From the NCBI RefSeq assembly GCF_003112675.1, contig NZ_BFAY01000011.1, forward strand, positions 930,001 to 994,000: a stretch of 64,000 nucleotides of DNA, written 5' to 3'. This stretch comes from Leptospira johnsonii (GTDB lineage: Bacteria > Spirochaetota > Leptospiria > Leptospirales > Leptospiraceae). Position numbers and translations under genes: made by a program. Under the pieces are notes generated by a model. It searched no databases and was not told the origin of the DNA. It worked only from the letters and a program-made list of their open reading frames with translations. Positions 36,475 to 47,024 of the stretch are shown one piece after another; the first letter of the stretch is position 1; each line of letters starts with the position of its first letter.

Positions 36475-38277
36475 TTAGCGCAAGAACTGGAACTTTTCGT
36501 TATCAGTCCAAGCACAAGGCCATTGGACTAAGAGACCTCCGTCTCCAGTTGCGCCGCCTGCAATATCCAAACACTGGCTGCTATGTTTTGCTTGGAGAGC
36601 AAAGAATCCATCTCCATAAGAGAGTAATTGGAATCTCTGGTTGTTTCCTCCACCGCAAGAATATTGGATCACATTCATTCCTGCTGCAGTAGATCCTCCC
36701 TTCACATCGAAACATTTGCCGCTATGTTTTGCGATAAATTTGAAGTATCCGTCACCTGTGGATTCAAGTAACCATCTTTGGTTATCTTGATTTACATTGG
36801 TCCATTGGTACAGATTTACTCCGTCAGCAGTACTTATGCCAGGAACATCAATTACCTTGCCGCTATGTTTTGCAGAAATTGCGGAATAATCCGAACCGGT
36901 AGGATCGTTTACGAAAGGAATACTTCCTCCAACGGAAGATTTACCACAACCATCAGAGCCACAACCTGCATTGGAACGCCAGTCTCCTCTTTCCATTGGG
37001 TGACCGATCCCGTCAAAACATCCGCTTCCTTGGCAATTCATCCAGCTAGGAGCGTCTCCGCCTCTTCTCAACTTAACTAAGTTGTTCCAAGTATCTTGAT
37101 GATAATCATTGCCGCCTGGATTTCTGAAATCCTCGAAGTATAAACAACCACCGGATCCGCCGTCGTCATGGAATGATCCATGCGCATTCTTACCAACGTA
37201 GGCAACTGGGTGAGTACCGTTCGCAACTTCAAAACTGCCGATCTCTTTGGAATACCATCCAGAGTGTTGAGACCAAGCAACTCGTTTCATTTGTCCGTTT
37301 ACTACTAGTACGCTCATTCCTTCCCAGTCAGCCGCGTGGCTTCCGAAGCTTAGGAAACAAGTACTTTGCCAAGCATAGAAGAACCAGTATCTAATCAGAA
37401 CTGCATTCGTTCCAACAGAAGAAGCTTCATAGAAAATAGGAACTTGGTTGTTCGAGATTGTAGAATAATCCTTATTACAAAGATCTTGAGCGGAAACTCC
37501 TGCAGCTCTTTGAGTGTAATAGGTTTGAGGATCACTAGTAAAACATTTTCCAGAATCTCCGGAACCTGTAGTAGTCTCTTGATCGAATCTCAAGCGAGGA
37601 GCGAATTGTTGCGCAAGTGCATCATAATCAACACTTGGTCCACCGTTATCCGCTTGGCAAAGATATAAGCTCATACTATCGCAATAGCGACCATTACAAC
37701 TTGCACCTGCAATATACATGGATTCAGGAGCTACGAATTTTCCACCGTCTTCTTCCGAAATACCTGCAGTCCAATAACAATTGTTTCTTACTCCATTATT
37801 GTTCAGCTGAGAACATTTTAAGGAAACGTTATCGCAATAGCTTCCGGAACATTTGATCCCAGTAACAAATGCGTTATTATCGCAAACGCGATAGTTGGTT
37901 CCTTCTTCAGAAAACCAATCTGTCCACCAGCTATTGGTATGAGTGTATCCGGACTCGCTTGCGAGAAGATTTACATCATCGCAATAACGACCGCTGCATT
38001 TCAAACCACGAGTTAAGAAAGTAGGCCCTGTTTCAATTGGGTTCGCACCATCAGTGGTCCAATTCAACCAATGTGGGGGAAAAATCTCGTTATGAAAATA
38101 AGTGCTGGCTGTGCTAAGTAACTTAGATCCATTTCCGCTTTTAGAAGGAAGAAGGCTAGAAAGAATTCCTAACTCCGCTCCGTTCGACGAGGACTTATCG
38201 CCGCAAGCCATGAATGACCCGCCGAGAAGTCCGATGATTACCAGAGTATTTACACCCCGGATGATGATTCTCTTCAT
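36475..38277 (-). CDS. Large surface lipoprotein with Cys-rich repeats, Vps62/NPP1-like domain and ricin-type lectin
   Basis: The lipoprotein signal has Cys25 in GSFMAC. Residues about 75-210 hold three copies of GxxCxGxYCDxxxL (LKCSGRYCDDVNL, IKCSGSYCDNVSL, ASCNGRYCDSMSL). Residues about 215-420 contain RYWFFYAWQ, HAADWEGMSVLV and GKNAHGSFHD. This order recalls Vps62 or necrosis-inducing-protein folds, where HxxDWE binds metal. Residues about 465-600 form a ricin-type beta-trefoil with three repeats (AKHSGKVIDVPG, AKHSGKCFDVKGG, AKHSSQCLDIAGG) each ending in QxW-like NQRW, NQRF or NEKF. It is likely a surface carbohydrate-binding, possibly toxin-like, protein. It stands alone between terminators. 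Confidence 0.75.
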   Translation of the reverse strand: MKRIIIRGVNTLVIIGLLGGSFMACGDKSSSNGAELGILSSLLPSKSGNGSKLLSTASTYFHNEIFPPHWLNWTTDGANPIETGPTFLTRGLKCSGRYCDDVNLLASESGYTHTNSWWTDWFSEEGTNYRVCDNNAFVTGIKCSGSYCDNVSLKCSQLNNNGVRNNCYWTAGISEEDGGKFVAPESMYIAGASCNGRYCDSMSLYLCQADNGGPSVDYDALAQQFAPRLRFDQETTTGSGDSGKCFTSDPQTYYTQRAAGVSAQDLCNKDYSTISNNQVPIFYEASSVGTNAVLIRYWFFYAWQSTCFLSFGSHAADWEGMSVLVVNGQMKRVAWSQHSGWYSKEIGSFEVANGTHPVAYVGKNAHGSFHDDGGSGGCLYFEDFRNPGGNDYHQDTWNNLVKLRRGGDAPSWMNCQGSGCFDGIGHPMERGDWRSNAGCGSDGCGKSSVGGSIPFVNDPTGSDYSAISAKHSGKVIDVPGISTADGVNLYQWTNVNQDNQRWLLESTGDGYFKFIAKHSGKCFDVKGGSTAAGMNVIQYSCGGGNNQRFQLLSYGDGFFALQAKHSSQCLDIAGGATGDGGLLVQWPCAWTDNEKFQFLR

Positions 38278-38484
38278 TATGATCCCTCTTTAGTTTTAAT
38301 GTGGAGGTTTTATGTATTTAAACGACAAGGTAATATAAGCATCTTAATTCTCACTTATTTTCGAAACGATATTATATAATTTCTGAAATAAATAAAATTT
38401 TTATTTATTAAGATTGTTCGATTATAATGAGTAAAGTTCGTTCTGTACTATATAAAACAGAAGGGCCGGCACTAAAGGGATGTA

Positions 38485-38949
38485 TTAAGACTTGCTGCCC
38501 TTCTTCTTTGAAGAAGCAGCTTTTAAATTTTTAGGATCTGTGTCTTTGCTCATACGGATCAATTGTGGGCCCATAAATTTTAGGAATTCTTCTAAGAAGC
38601 TAACAAATCCCTTAGAAGCTCTGTTCTCGCTAATGAAGATCAAGATCCTACGAATTGCAGGATCTTCCGTTAGATCACCTAGTGCAGTTTCGTGTATATT
38701 TTTCTTATCTTTATCCAGAAATGCTTTTAATTCTAAACGAAAGAATAAACAAAGATTGATAAAATCGTGAGTAAGAAGTCTGGATTCACCTCTTTCAATT
38801 TTTCCTAAAAGATTTGGATTGAATGGAACTCCATATTCTTTTTTGAGCGCGTCCGCAAGTTCCTTTAAAGATAGGCCCTTTTCCATCCGGCAATATCGGA
38901 ATACGTCGCCTATTTTAATATAAATTGATTCGATGGAGCCGTTTTCCAT
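38485..38949 (-). CDS. XRE-family helix-turn-helix regulator
   Basis: An N-terminal HTH_XRE (about 12-68: IGDVFRYCRMEKGLSLKELA and later NPNLLGKIERGESRL) is followed by a helical middle and a strongly basic tail (SSKKKGSKS). The frame opens at a TTG five codons earlier; the ATG at 38949 is preferred because it lies seven bases after GAGTG. At 154 residues the middle and tail are specific to this protein. It is divergent from the DUF433 gene across 287 AT-rich bases and is 207 bases upstream of the lectin gene on the same strand. It might regulate either. Confidence 0.75.
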   Translation of the reverse strand: MENGSIESIYIKIGDVFRYCRMEKGLSLKELADALKKEYGVPFNPNLLGKIERGESRLLTHDFINLCLFFRLELKAFLDKDKKNIHETALGDLTEDPAIRRILIFISENRASKGFVSFLEEFLKFMGPQLIRMSKDTDPKNLKAASSKKKGSKS

Positions 38950-39139
38950 ATTTCGGACACTCAAAAATGTCTAGAATAGAATAAGATCTGCAAAGCTGCT
39001 CTGCTTCGAATCGAATTCTTTTTCTTCGGATTGACTTGGCTCGATTTGCGATGAATTTTTTGTTATAGAGTATTTTAGTTACTTTTATATAATTTTTATT
39101 CTTTTTACTACTTTTGCACTTTTTCCAAGTGTTGTTCAT

Positions 39140-39156
39140 TCCCTAAATCTTAGGGA
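39140..39156. promoter_or_regulatory. Small dyad in the XRE/DUF433 divergent space
   Basis: TCCCTAA-ATC-TTAGGGA has perfect seven-base arms in an otherwise AT-rich 287-base divergent region. It could be the operator of the adjacent XRE regulator. Only one copy was seen, so this is weakly supported. Confidence 0.3.
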
Positions 39157-39236
39157 TTATTTCTTTCCTGAGAAAAATTTCAGACTCTAGAATTTAAGAT
39201 TCAAAATTTGGTTTGGGGCTTTGTTGTATAATTAGA

Positions 39237-39536
39237 ATGGAAAAAGATAGAAAAGAACTAGACCGCATTATCTCCCATCCTTCCATCTGCGGAGGTAAAC
39301 CGGTTATCCGGGGAACCTCGATCCGAGTTTTAGAAATATTAGATATGATTTTTTTAGGATTTGGATACCGCGAGATCCTGAACGAATATCCGAATATTAA
39401 GGTTTTGGATATCGAAGCCTGTTTGGAATACGCTTCTAAAAGATTACATTCTCCGATATTAGATAAAGCAAATCGAGAACTTCCGAGAGAATTTGCATCT
39501 TCGGAATTACGAAACTCCGATCGTAGAGTTTCGTAA
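39237..39536 (+). CDS. DUF433 protein (antitoxin-like), no partner toxin adjacent
   Basis: The family signature ISHPSICGGKPVIRGTSIRV (residues about 11-30) is followed by an HTH-like helical part (GYREILNEYPNI then LDIEACLEYA), as in DUF433 proteins. These are often antitoxins encoded beside DUF5615 PIN-like nucleases. The ATG at 39237 was chosen because the family begins just before this motif; the frame opens eight codons earlier. No nuclease gene follows: the next gene is nuoI on the opposite strand. The last codons form one arm of a strong hairpin. An orphan or degraded pair is likely. Confidence 0.75.
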   Translation: MEKDRKELDRIISHPSICGGKPVIRGTSIRVLEILDMIFLGFGYREILNEYPNIKVLDIEACLEYASKRLHSPILDKANRELPREFASSELRNSDRRVS

Positions 39537-39538
39537 TT
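39505..39538. terminator. Strong hairpin spanning the DUF433 stop codon
   Basis: Perfect 13-base arms (AATTACGAAACTC and its complement) surround an eight-base loop and include the TAA of the DUF433 gene. It sits just outside the nuoI 3' end. No T-run follows on either strand, so it may act as an RNA 3'-end stabiliser rather than a classical terminator. Confidence 0.5.
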
Positions 39539-39553
39539 AGAAAGGTCGGAGGA

Positions 39554-40081
39554 TTAGAGCCTTTCTCCTAAGATCGGTCCTCCGACTTTTTGCATCATTC
39601 TTTCTTTAGTTAAGATCAGATCCTCTCTATTGTCTGCGGCCATCTCTGCAGGACCATCCAAATAGATCGCTCCTTTAGGACATGCCTCTTCGCACAGTCC
39701 ACAGAATATACAACGTAATAGATCAATCTCGAACTTTTTAGCGAACTTATCTTCCGGATGAAGGTGTTGGATCTCAGGAGTTACATGTCCTGCTTCTATC
39801 TTGATTGCATCGGCAGGGCAAATCCACATACAACAGAAACAACTTGTGCATCTTTCTCTGCCTATCTCGTCGCGCTTCATGGTATGCATTCCACGGAAAC
39901 GAGAAGAGAACTTTCTTTTCTTTTCAGGGAATTCTAATGTAACCGCGCCTTTTAGAAAAGCAGCTTTGATAAAATGTTTTAAAGTGATCCATAACCCGTT
40001 CGCGATGGAATAGGAATATAATCTTTGGTACCAAGCGGGTTTGTGTTTTGCCGCTACATTAATTACATTAACGGTTCCCAA
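39554..40081 (-). CDS. nuoI: NADH-quinone oxidoreductase subunit I (two 4Fe-4S clusters)
   Basis: This peripheral-arm subunit of complex I carries clusters N6a and N6b. The ligand motifs are [16 protein letters not shown] (about 77) and [16 protein letters not shown] (about 120), each with the CxxCxxCxxxCP pattern. At 175 residues the length is normal. Its ATG lies 14 bases inside the end of nuoG, so translation is coupled. Only the G and I subunits are present here; the other complex I genes must lie elsewhere. Confidence 0.93.
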   Translation of the reverse strand: MGTVNVINVAAKHKPAWYQRLYSYSIANGLWITLKHFIKAAFLKGAVTLEFPEKKRKFSSRFRGMHTMKRDEIGRERCTSCFCCMWICPADAIKIEAGHVTPEIQHLHPEDKFAKKFEIDLLRCIFCGLCEEACPKGAIYLDGPAEMAADNREDLILTKERMMQKVGGPILGERL

Positions 40082-41522
40082 CGGCTGCCTCTCTATGGTT
40101 AGAACGTAATTCTAACGTTTTCTTTTCCAATAAGGAGAAGATTTCCGCAGAGCTTGATAAACCTTTTGGTGCTTCCATAGATTTATTGAAGTTCTGGATC
40201 CATCCCTTCTTATTCGTAAAACTTCCGCTTTGTTCTGAATAGGCTTTGATCGGTACGGAATATTTTGCCTTAGTCACATCTTCCGTAAGATTCGTTTCCA
40301 AGATTACTATAGATTCAGAAGGAACGCCAGCTAAGATTTCGGAAGCTTTTTCTTTAATTACAAAGATCAGATCGAATTCACCTTTAGAGGCAGAAGAGCG
40401 AATAGAATCTATTCCTTCCGCAGAAACAAAACCGGCATCTACCGCACCTTTAGTGTTAGGTCTTTGGTCCGTTGTGTACAAGAAATCCACTTGTTCAGGG
40501 TCTTTGTATTGTTCGGAACTTACTCTAGCTTCGGTTACGAATGCAACTCCAAGTCTGGATAAAGATTCTTTAATAGCTTTTAAGTTCTGATCCGATTCGT
40601 GGGCTCCACCTATGACAGCGATCTTTTTGGATTTGGAAATTTTTTCAGAGATCTCATCCAAAACAGTACTACTAATACTTGCCTCTCCATTTTTGTAAAA
40701 GGAGAATAGTCTGTTGGTGTTTAGCCAATCCACGTTAAATCTTCCCTTATCACAAAGGAAATACTGGTCCTTCTCCTCGTCTATACGAGGCATATAGCGG
40801 AACATTTTATTATCCCGCACATTTGTATAAGTTTTACAACCAGTGCTACATCCAGTACAAACGGACTCTTCCGATTTATACCACCAAACCCTGGATTTGA
40901 ATAATGTTTTATGATTTAATAATGCTCCGACCGGACAGATATCCGCAAGCGCACCTTGATAATTATGATTGATAGGCTCTTCTTTTGCGAGACCTATAAT
41001 AGAATGATACCCTCTTTCGAAGAGTCCCAGGTTGGATTCTCCCACCATTTCTTCCTCAAAACGGACACAACGATAACATACGATACAACGATTGTGATTA
41101 ATGATCAGGTTGGAACCGATCTCTTCCTGAGGAATATTCCGTTTTTCTAATGTAAATCTGGAATTCCCTTTTCCTTCTTTGAAGGAATTGTCTTGGAGCT
41201 GGCATTCTCCTGCCTTATCACAGACAGGACAGTCTAAAGGATGGTTTGCGAGTAGGAACTCCATCGTTCCTTCTCGAGCTTCTTTGACTCTATCGCTTTT
41301 TGTGACGATAGAAAGTCCTTCGGTGACTTTAGTATTGCAGGCAACTTGTAAGCGGGGGATGCCCTCTATCTCGATAAGACACATGCGGCACATGCCTACC
41401 ACGGATAATTTAGGATGATAACAGAAAAACGGAATATCTACTCCGACATCTTTAGCGGCGGATATTAGATTTTTTTTCTCGTCGACCTCGTATTCGATCC
41501 CGTCTATCTTTATCTTGACCAC
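40068..41522 (-). CDS. nuoG: NADH-quinone oxidoreductase subunit G, short form
   Basis: The N-terminal 2Fe-2S ferredoxin domain has [16 protein letters not shown] near residue 33. The His/Cys-ligated cluster follows in [18 protein letters not shown] near 95. The N5-type cluster follows with [10 protein letters not shown] and [10 protein letters not shown] last motif, VCTGCSTGC, is at about 220. The molybdopterin-like domain is short: 484 residues in all against about 900 in E. coli. The start is GTG at 41522 with GGAGG five bases upstream; the longer frame upstream lacks support. It overlaps nuoI by 14 bases and is the first of the two genes. Confidence 0.92.
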   Translation of the reverse strand: MVKIKIDGIEYEVDEKKNLISAAKDVGVDIPFFCYHPKLSVVGMCRMCLIEIEGIPRLQVACNTKVTEGLSIVTKSDRVKEAREGTMEFLLANHPLDCPVCDKAGECQLQDNSFKEGKGNSRFTLEKRNIPQEEIGSNLIINHNRCIVCYRCVRFEEEMVGESNLGLFERGYHSIIGLAKEEPINHNYQGALADICPVGALLNHKTLFKSRVWWYKSEESVCTGCSTGCKTYTNVRDNKMFRYMPRIDEEKDQYFLCDKGRFNVDWLNTNRLFSFYKNGEASISSTVLDEISEKISKSKKIAVIGGAHESDQNLKAIKESLSRLGVAFVTEARVSSEQYKDPEQVDFLYTTDQRPNTKGAVDAGFVSAEGIDSIRSSASKGEFDLIFVIKEKASEILAGVPSESIVILETNLTEDVTKAKYSVPIKAYSEQSGSFTNKKGWIQNFNKSMEAPKGLSSSAEIFSLLEKKTLELRSNHREAAVGNR

Positions 41523-41665
41523 TCGAACCTCCGTTTTTCTAAACAAGCCAGGCGCCAAATCTCAATTGAAACGTACTATTCCAAGTTGGCAACCCGTTTC
41601 TAGATCGCAAAGATGTGAGAGCCTGTCTCAGATTCTTAAAGCCCATTGCAGACTAAGAGACGAAT

Positions 41666-42811
41666 TCAGAGTTTTAGATCTCTGTAATAATCCGGAATTT
41701 TAGCCCATTTCTGGAACCACTGCGGATTCATCGCTCTTTGGTATAGATATGCGTCTACTAGAACCAGGTTTATCGCTGCTTCCACGATCGGAACCGCTCT
41801 TGGAAGAACGCATGGATCGTGTCTACCTTTCGCTTCCAGTGTGGTTTCTTTGCCTTCGATATTTACAGTATTTTGTTTTTTGAAAATGGTAGAAGTAGGC
41901 TTAAACGCTGCTCGGACTACCAAAGTTTCTCCGTTGGAGATCCCACCTTGGAGTCCCCCGGAATTATTTGTACGGGTCCGGACTCTTCCGCTTCCTTCTT
42001 CCACATAAAACTCGTCGTTATGAGTGCTTCCGGTTAGAAGAGTTCCAGAGAATCCGGAACCTACTTCGAAACCTTTGCAGGCAGGAATGGAAAGAATTGC
42101 CTTTGCTATGTCCCCATCCAGTTTGTCATACACTGGATCTCCAAGACCCGGAGGAAGATTATAAGAAGCAGAGCGGATAATTCCGCCTACGCTATCTCCT
42201 GCTTCTTTCATTTCTAAAATGAGAGAGCGCATTTTGTCTGCAGCCTGAGTGTCCGGGCAACGAACTTCGTTTACGTCCACTTCTTCTCTTGTTTTAGGAT
42301 AATTGTTCTCTGCAATTTCGGAAGAGATGGTCCCAATTGTGTCCACCCAAGCGACTGTTTTGACTCCCAGATCGTCTTCTAAGATCATCCTGGCAATCGC
42401 ACCCGCGGCAACTCTTGCGATTGTTTCTCGGACGGAGGATCTTCCTCCTCCTACGTGAGCGCGGAATCCGTATTTGGTCTGATAAGTATAATCTGCGTGA
42501 GAAGGACGGAAAGTTTCTCTTAAATTTTCGTAATCTTTAGAGATCGTGTTCTGATTGTTTACGATCAATGCAATCGGACTTCCGATCGTTTTTCCTTCAA
42601 AAACCCCGGAGAGAACTCGAACTGTATCCGATTCATCCCTAGGAGTGGTGAGTTTACTCTGTCCGGGTCTCCTTCTGTTTAAATCCTTTTGGATCTCCTC
42701 CAATCGGATCGGAATTCCTGCAGGAACACCCTCTACAACAACCCCCACGGCTTCGCCATGAGATTCTCCGAACGTACTGACTTTGAATATTTTACCCCAA
42801 CTGGAAGGCAT
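41666..42811 (-). CDS. aroC: Chorismate synthase
   Basis: This enzyme makes chorismate from EPSP with reduced FMN, the last shared step of aromatic amino acid synthesis. Family signatures are [15 protein letters not shown] (14-28), [15 protein letters not shown] (about 47), [22 protein letters not shown] (split here: [18 protein letters not shown] near 122) and [18 protein letters not shown] near 336. The 381-residue length is normal for the long bacterial form. It is followed about 140 bases later by nuoG on the same strand and preceded at 72 bases by an HD-GYP-like gene. Confidence 0.97.
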   Translation of the reverse strand: MPSSWGKIFKVSTFGESHGEAVGVVVEGVPAGIPIRLEEIQKDLNRRRPGQSKLTTPRDESDTVRVLSGVFEGKTIGSPIALIVNNQNTISKDYENLRETFRPSHADYTYQTKYGFRAHVGGGRSSVRETIARVAAGAIARMILEDDLGVKTVAWVDTIGTISSEIAENNYPKTREEVDVNEVRCPDTQAADKMRSLILEMKEAGDSVGGIIRSASYNLPPGLGDPVYDKLDGDIAKAILSIPACKGFEVGSGFSGTLLTGSTHNDEFYVEEGSGRVRTRTNNSGGLQGGISNGETLVVRAAFKPTSTIFKKQNTVNIEGKETTLEAKGRHDPCVLPRAVPIVEAAINLVLVDAYLYQRAMNPQWFQKWAKIPDYYRDLKL

Positions 42812-42883
42812 ACAGTACCAGAAAACAGGAGACCACCAACGGAAGAAAGTAGGATTCCAAAGTGGAAAGGAAAACCGGATCGT

Positions 42884-44371
42884 TTACGCGACAGATTTCG
42901 GAGCTGTTTTGCGATAACTTTTATCGATCAGATCGAACAAAGGAGGATCCAATTCAGGATCTATCGCATAAATCACCCTTCTTGGGTCGACTGCGTTGGC
43001 AAGATTGAAGACAGCTTTTCTTGAATCCGGACGGAAAGTTTTACGATCGTAGCCTACGATCTTGATCTTTCCTTTATTCGAGAAGACAGGTCTGATCGTT
43101 CCAACTCTTTCTAAAAGAGGACGAGTTTGATTTTTGTTAATTTCTTTGATAACGCAGGTCTCGAAATGGATCTTATGCTGAGAATCCGTAGAAACGACGA
43201 TCACATAGTCACCCACATTCAGAACACTTTTATTCTCGCATAAACTCAGAGCCATAAAATCGAAAAATTCCTTAACCACTCTTTCGTTATATGAGAAAAA
43301 ACTGTTATTCAAGATCAACTTCATGGCGGTTATAGGAGAATATGCCGGTCTCCAATTCTGAGTACTGCTTAAAGAGGCAAACTCTCCCGCAATAGATATA
43401 ATTGCCGGATCATCTTCACTATAAGAATTGCTTTGAAGAAGATATAATTGTTTCTGCATATCTTCTACAAGTATACTTCTGGAAGGATCGTTCTTATATT
43501 TTTCGTAATATTCTCCTAGTCGTTTCACTAGGAAAGTTGTAGAAGGATAGTTATTGTTCAATCCTTCTCCTCTGTACGGTCTATGGCTGTTTAATACTGC
43601 GGTTTTTACAGGACTTTGGATAGAAGCCAAGTTCCCGATCATCAAATAGCTGACGATAGGATGATTTTTCACGTATTCGAATTCTTCCGTGCTTAGGTTT
43701 CCATGTTCCGGAAGTTTCATTCTGACTTTGCCTATATCTACCATATAAGCGGCCATCATCAGGTTTAATTGTTGCGCTTTAGAATTCTCGCTGTCCTTAA
43801 CGGAGATCGCTTTTAAACTCCTCAGCTTCATAGCCATAGAAATGACTGTTCTTTTGGTCAGAACTTCGGAGTCGGTTTCCACGCCGGCGGATTTCATTAC
43901 TTCGATAACGTTGACCAAACCTAATTCGACATCTTGGCTGTTCGCAAAATCGTCTAGGATTCCATCGATCGCCTTTGCGACATTCTTCACATGATTTCCG
44001 TTTAAAGGATAATCTCTCAGGTCTTTGAGAAGATCGGAAGCCTGCCTTGCCATTTGCAAGGTCAGGTCAGGATTCACTAATTTGATATAAGAAACTTTTT
44101 TGCCGTTTACTGCGTCCGGTTGTTCGGTATGGATCCCAACTTTATGCCTTTCTGAAAGAAGGTAATAAATTCCTTGTAGTTCGAACTTTTGGAGTTTATT
44201 AATATCCGCTTCGCTAGCGTTGTCTTTGCGATGAATTAAGATCTGCCCGTTCTTATTGTAAAAATCTACGGGGATAGTTTGATTTTCCTTAAACTGTCTG
44301 ATTACTTCCGCATTGAACTCAAATCTTTCAAGTCTGAGAGGATCGATTGGACCGCTTTGAAATTGAGTCAT
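42884..44371 (-). CDS. Degenerate HD-GYP-like protein (paralogue 1)
   Basis: The N-terminal domain (about 1-85, [18 protein letters not shown]) is shared with the next gene. Residues about 165-370 follow the HD-GYP layout. VDIGK (211-215) stands for [25 protein letters not shown] matches the LTxEExxxIxxHPxxG helix, and [10 protein letters not shown] then NNNYP (261-276) stand for HHExxDGx[11 protein letters not shown] and [13 protein letters not shown] match the last two helices. The HD histidine and the GYP glycine are lost, so cyclic-di-GMP hydrolysis is unlikely. The C-terminus (about 395-485) is a beta domain with GDYVIVV. The protein is probably a c-di-GMP-binding or scaffold protein. 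Confidence 0.65.
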   Translation of the reverse strand: MTQFQSGPIDPLRLERFEFNAEVIRQFKENQTIPVDFYNKNGQILIHRKDNASEADINKLQKFELQGIYYLLSERHKVGIHTEQPDAVNGKKVSYIKLVNPDLTLQMARQASDLLKDLRDYPLNGNHVKNVAKAIDGILDDFANSQDVELGLVNVIEVMKSAGVETDSEVLTKRTVISMAMKLRSLKAISVKDSENSKAQQLNLMMAAYMVDIGKVRMKLPEHGNLSTEEFEYVKNHPIVSYLMIGNLASIQSPVKTAVLNSHRPYRGEGLNNNYPSTTFLVKRLGEYYEKYKNDPSRSILVEDMQKQLYLLQSNSYSEDDPAIISIAGEFASLSSTQNWRPAYSPITAMKLILNNSFFSYNERVVKEFFDFMALSLCENKSVLNVGDYVIVVSTDSQHKIHFETCVIKEINKNQTRPLLERVGTIRPVFSNKGKIKIVGYDRKTFRPDSRKAVFNLANAVDPRRVIYAIDPELDPPLFDLIDKSYRKTAPKSVA

Positions 44372-44515
44372 TGTAAAAATCCATACGCATTACCAAAGGG
44401 CTAAAAATATAAGCCCAATGTACATAACGTTTAAGTAAGATATCTGTTTAGTAACAAAGAAATGATTCAGCGGCAGTAGTAGGCAAGAATAAATTTCCGA
44501 AATTGTGTCAATCGA

Positions 44516-46009
44516 TCAAGAAACAGGCGCTTTAGAGGCAGAATCCGAATCGGAAGAAGTCCTAGAGGGATATGTTTCCCTTACTTTGCGATCTAAAGAG
44601 TCAAAAAACTCAGGATCGATTTCTGGATCCACTAAATAGATGATCCTTCTTGGGTCCGCATTACGTTCCAGATTGAAAATTGCTCTTCTTCTATCCACGT
44701 TCAAACTGTCCATCTCGAAGCCTGAGATCCTGATCTTTCCGTTATTTGCAAACTTCGGTCGGATTGTTCCGATCCTTTCCAACATCGGTCTAATGGAATT
44801 TTTATGAGATTCTTTGATAACACAGATCTCGAAGAACACCTTACGATTCGAATCCTGAGAAGCGACAATAACGTAATCTCCCACCTTAACGAAAGGTTGG
44901 TTATCACATAACGAAAGTCCAACATGATCGAAAAAGTCTTTTAGGGTCTTTTCGTTATAAGCAAAGAAACTATTATTCAGGATCAGCTTCATTGCCCTGA
45001 GACCGTCCATCGGTTGTCTCCAAGGTTGAGGAGTTGTCAAAGAAGCAAATTCTCCCGCAATGGAAAGTATCCCAATATCTTCGTAAGAGATAGCGTTAGT
45101 AAGAATCGACTTTACTTGTTTTTGGATATCGGTAGCTAAAAGATTTTTGCGATAATCGTCTTTGTATTTTTCTCTATAACCTTGGAGTTTTTGTACCAAA
45201 GATTTGGTTTGGGGATAATTATTATTCATCCCTTCCCCACGATGAGGTCTATGATGATTTAAAACTACCGCTTTGACAGGATCTTCAATCTCCGGAAGAT
45301 TTGCGATCATCAAGTAGCTGATGATAGGATGATTCTTGATGTATTCCAGTTCTTCCGGTTTTAGATTCGCGTGAGTCGGGATCTTCATCTGTGTATAGCC
45401 GATATCAGCGAGGTAAGAAGCCATCATCAGATTCATCTGTTCCATCTTCTTCTGATCCATGTCTACTTTAGTAAAAACCTTTGCAGCTCTTACTTTCAAA
45501 GCCATCGCGATCACTGTCCTTTTAGTGAGGACTTCGGAATCCACAGGCATACCCGCGTTCTTCATCACTTCTATGATATTGACTAGTCCAGTCTCCATAT
45601 TCGGAGAAGTTTTAAAATCATCTAAGACTGTGTTTATGGATTTGTTGATCTCTTTTACATGGTCTCCGTTTAACGGAAACTTTTTGATATCGGATAATAG
45701 ATCTGCCGCTCCTCTGGACATGTCCAAAGTGAGTTCAGGGTTGATGAGTTTATCAAAAGAAGGATCTAAGGAACCTTTTTTGTTAGAACCAGGCTGGATC
45801 TTAGCGATCTCAGCGGATAAAAAATAGATTCCTTGTTTTTCGAATTTTTGGAGACGATTGATATCGTCTCCTGAGGCCATATCCTTTTTGTGGATTAGGA
45901 TCTGTCCGTGTTTATTATAAAAATCGACCGGTATAATTCTATTTTCTCGGAAGTGTTGGATCACTTCTTCCGTAAAATCGAACTTTTGTAAATCTCTGGC
46001 TGCGTCCAT
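44516..46009 (-). CDS. Degenerate HD-GYP-like protein (paralogue 2)
   Basis: It is collinear with the downstream paralogue over nearly all of its 497 residues. The catalytic region reads ADIGY (201-205) where HD-GYP enzymes have HDIGK, and [10 protein letters not shown] then NNNYP (251-266) where they have HHExxDGxGYP. One more His survives here (NHH) than in paralogue 1. [28 protein letters not shown] and [18 protein letters not shown] helices retain the fold. The C-terminal beta domain and the [15 protein letters not shown] tail are shared. The genes are tandem with a 144-base gap, indicating duplication and then divergence. Confidence 0.65.
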   Translation of the reverse strand: MDAARDLQKFDFTEEVIQHFRENRIIPVDFYNKHGQILIHKKDMASGDDINRLQKFEKQGIYFLSAEIAKIQPGSNKKGSLDPSFDKLINPELTLDMSRGAADLLSDIKKFPLNGDHVKEINKSINTVLDDFKTSPNMETGLVNIIEVMKNAGMPVDSEVLTKRTVIAMALKVRAAKVFTKVDMDQKKMEQMNLMMASYLADIGYTQMKIPTHANLKPEELEYIKNHPIISYLMIANLPEIEDPVKAVVLNHHRPHRGEGMNNNYPQTKSLVQKLQGYREKYKDDYRKNLLATDIQKQVKSILTNAISYEDIGILSIAGEFASLTTPQPWRQPMDGLRAMKLILNNSFFAYNEKTLKDFFDHVGLSLCDNQPFVKVGDYVIVASQDSNRKVFFEICVIKESHKNSIRPMLERIGTIRPKFANNGKIRISGFEMDSLNVDRRRAIFNLERNADPRRIIYLVDPEIDPEFFDSLDRKVRETYPSRTSSDSDSASKAPVS

Positions 46010-46133
46010 CGTCAGGTGGAAGGAACTCCTGCATTAAAATATCGGCAAGTCAATCCGATGAATCGAATCATTCCGATACCATAATATGTATCTTTATGGG
46101 TTTACTTACTTTGGACGTTTCAAATATGCACGA

Positions 46134-46745
46134 TCAAACTTGATTTAAGCTGCTTTGCAGAATATATCTACGGATCCTTTCTTCTGTGGAGCTGCCAGCA
46201 AAACCGAGATCTGTACGAGAGTCGGTTAATACAAACGTGTCCTGAGCTTTTAAGGACTTACCGTCGGTTCTAACTTCTCCGGAAAGAATATTGATTCCGA
46301 GATCCTTCAAAACTCCGGTAACAAAGTATAGTAATCCTTTTCTATCCGGAGCTTCTAAGTAGAACTTTGTAGCAGAATTGCCAGGTAAGTCTTCAAACTC
46401 CAATTGAGAATCTTGTCCTAGATAAAACGTATTTCGAATATCTATTTCACTTGAGGTTTGGATCATCTCTTCTAATGCGTTATCATCGGAAAAGACAGAA
46501 GACATTAAGATGCCTAGTTTGGATGCTTTGATTTTAGAATCTGTTTCAGGAGATCTAAGAAGAAATTCGTCGTAGCTGATCATGGAATCACCCTCTTTGA
46601 TCGTGCGAATATCTCCGGAAAGGATCTCGAATCCCATAAAGAACATTGCCTTCACCATTTTATGAAGGGTTCCTGGGGCAGTTTCAGAAGTTTTGAGAGT
46701 AACTCTGTAGACTCCGTATTCTTCTTTGTAGTTAAATTCTATCAT
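46134..46745 (-). CDS. Double ACT-domain regulatory protein
   Basis: Two ACT-like domains are visible. The first (about 10-80) has [20 protein letters not shown] with SGDIRTI. The second (about 128-200) has [20 protein letters not shown] with LSGEVRTDG. This is the tandem seen at the end of GlnD and in small amino-acid-sensing proteins. No catalytic domain is attached. The ATG at 46745 has CGGA about six bases upstream; the longer frame (17 extra codons) contains a Cys-rich segment that is not part of the fold. The ligand is unknown, but ACT domains usually bind amino acids. It is divergent from the ABC exporter across 279 bases. Confidence 0.75.
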   Translation of the reverse strand: MIEFNYKEEYGVYRVTLKTSETAPGTLHKMVKAMFFMGFEILSGDIRTIKEGDSMISYDEFLLRSPETDSKIKASKLGILMSSVFSDDNALEEMIQTSSEIDIRNTFYLGQDSQLEFEDLPGNSATKFYLEAPDRKGLLYFVTGVLKDLGINILSGEVRTDGKSLKAQDTFVLTDSRTDLGFAGSSTEERIRRYILQSSLNQV

Positions 46746-47024
46746 AGTTTCCGCTTTCCTACAAAGCCTGCACATTCCCTGAAAAATAACACTCAAAAAC
46801 TAAGGCTTTTCGAGTAATGTTTTTCGAAGTCTAAATGAGTAGTAGCTCCTTTTTCAATATTCTGTCTCCTAAAATTTTTCATCAATGTGACAGAAGTTCC
46901 AGGAAAAACCGCTGCTACCGGATATACGCCGGAAGGCCTTTCGAATATACTGGGGAAATCGGGGAAATTTTTTTACTAACCGATACGCCCATTTCTCCCA
47001 CTGGGGATCCATGGGGATATATAT

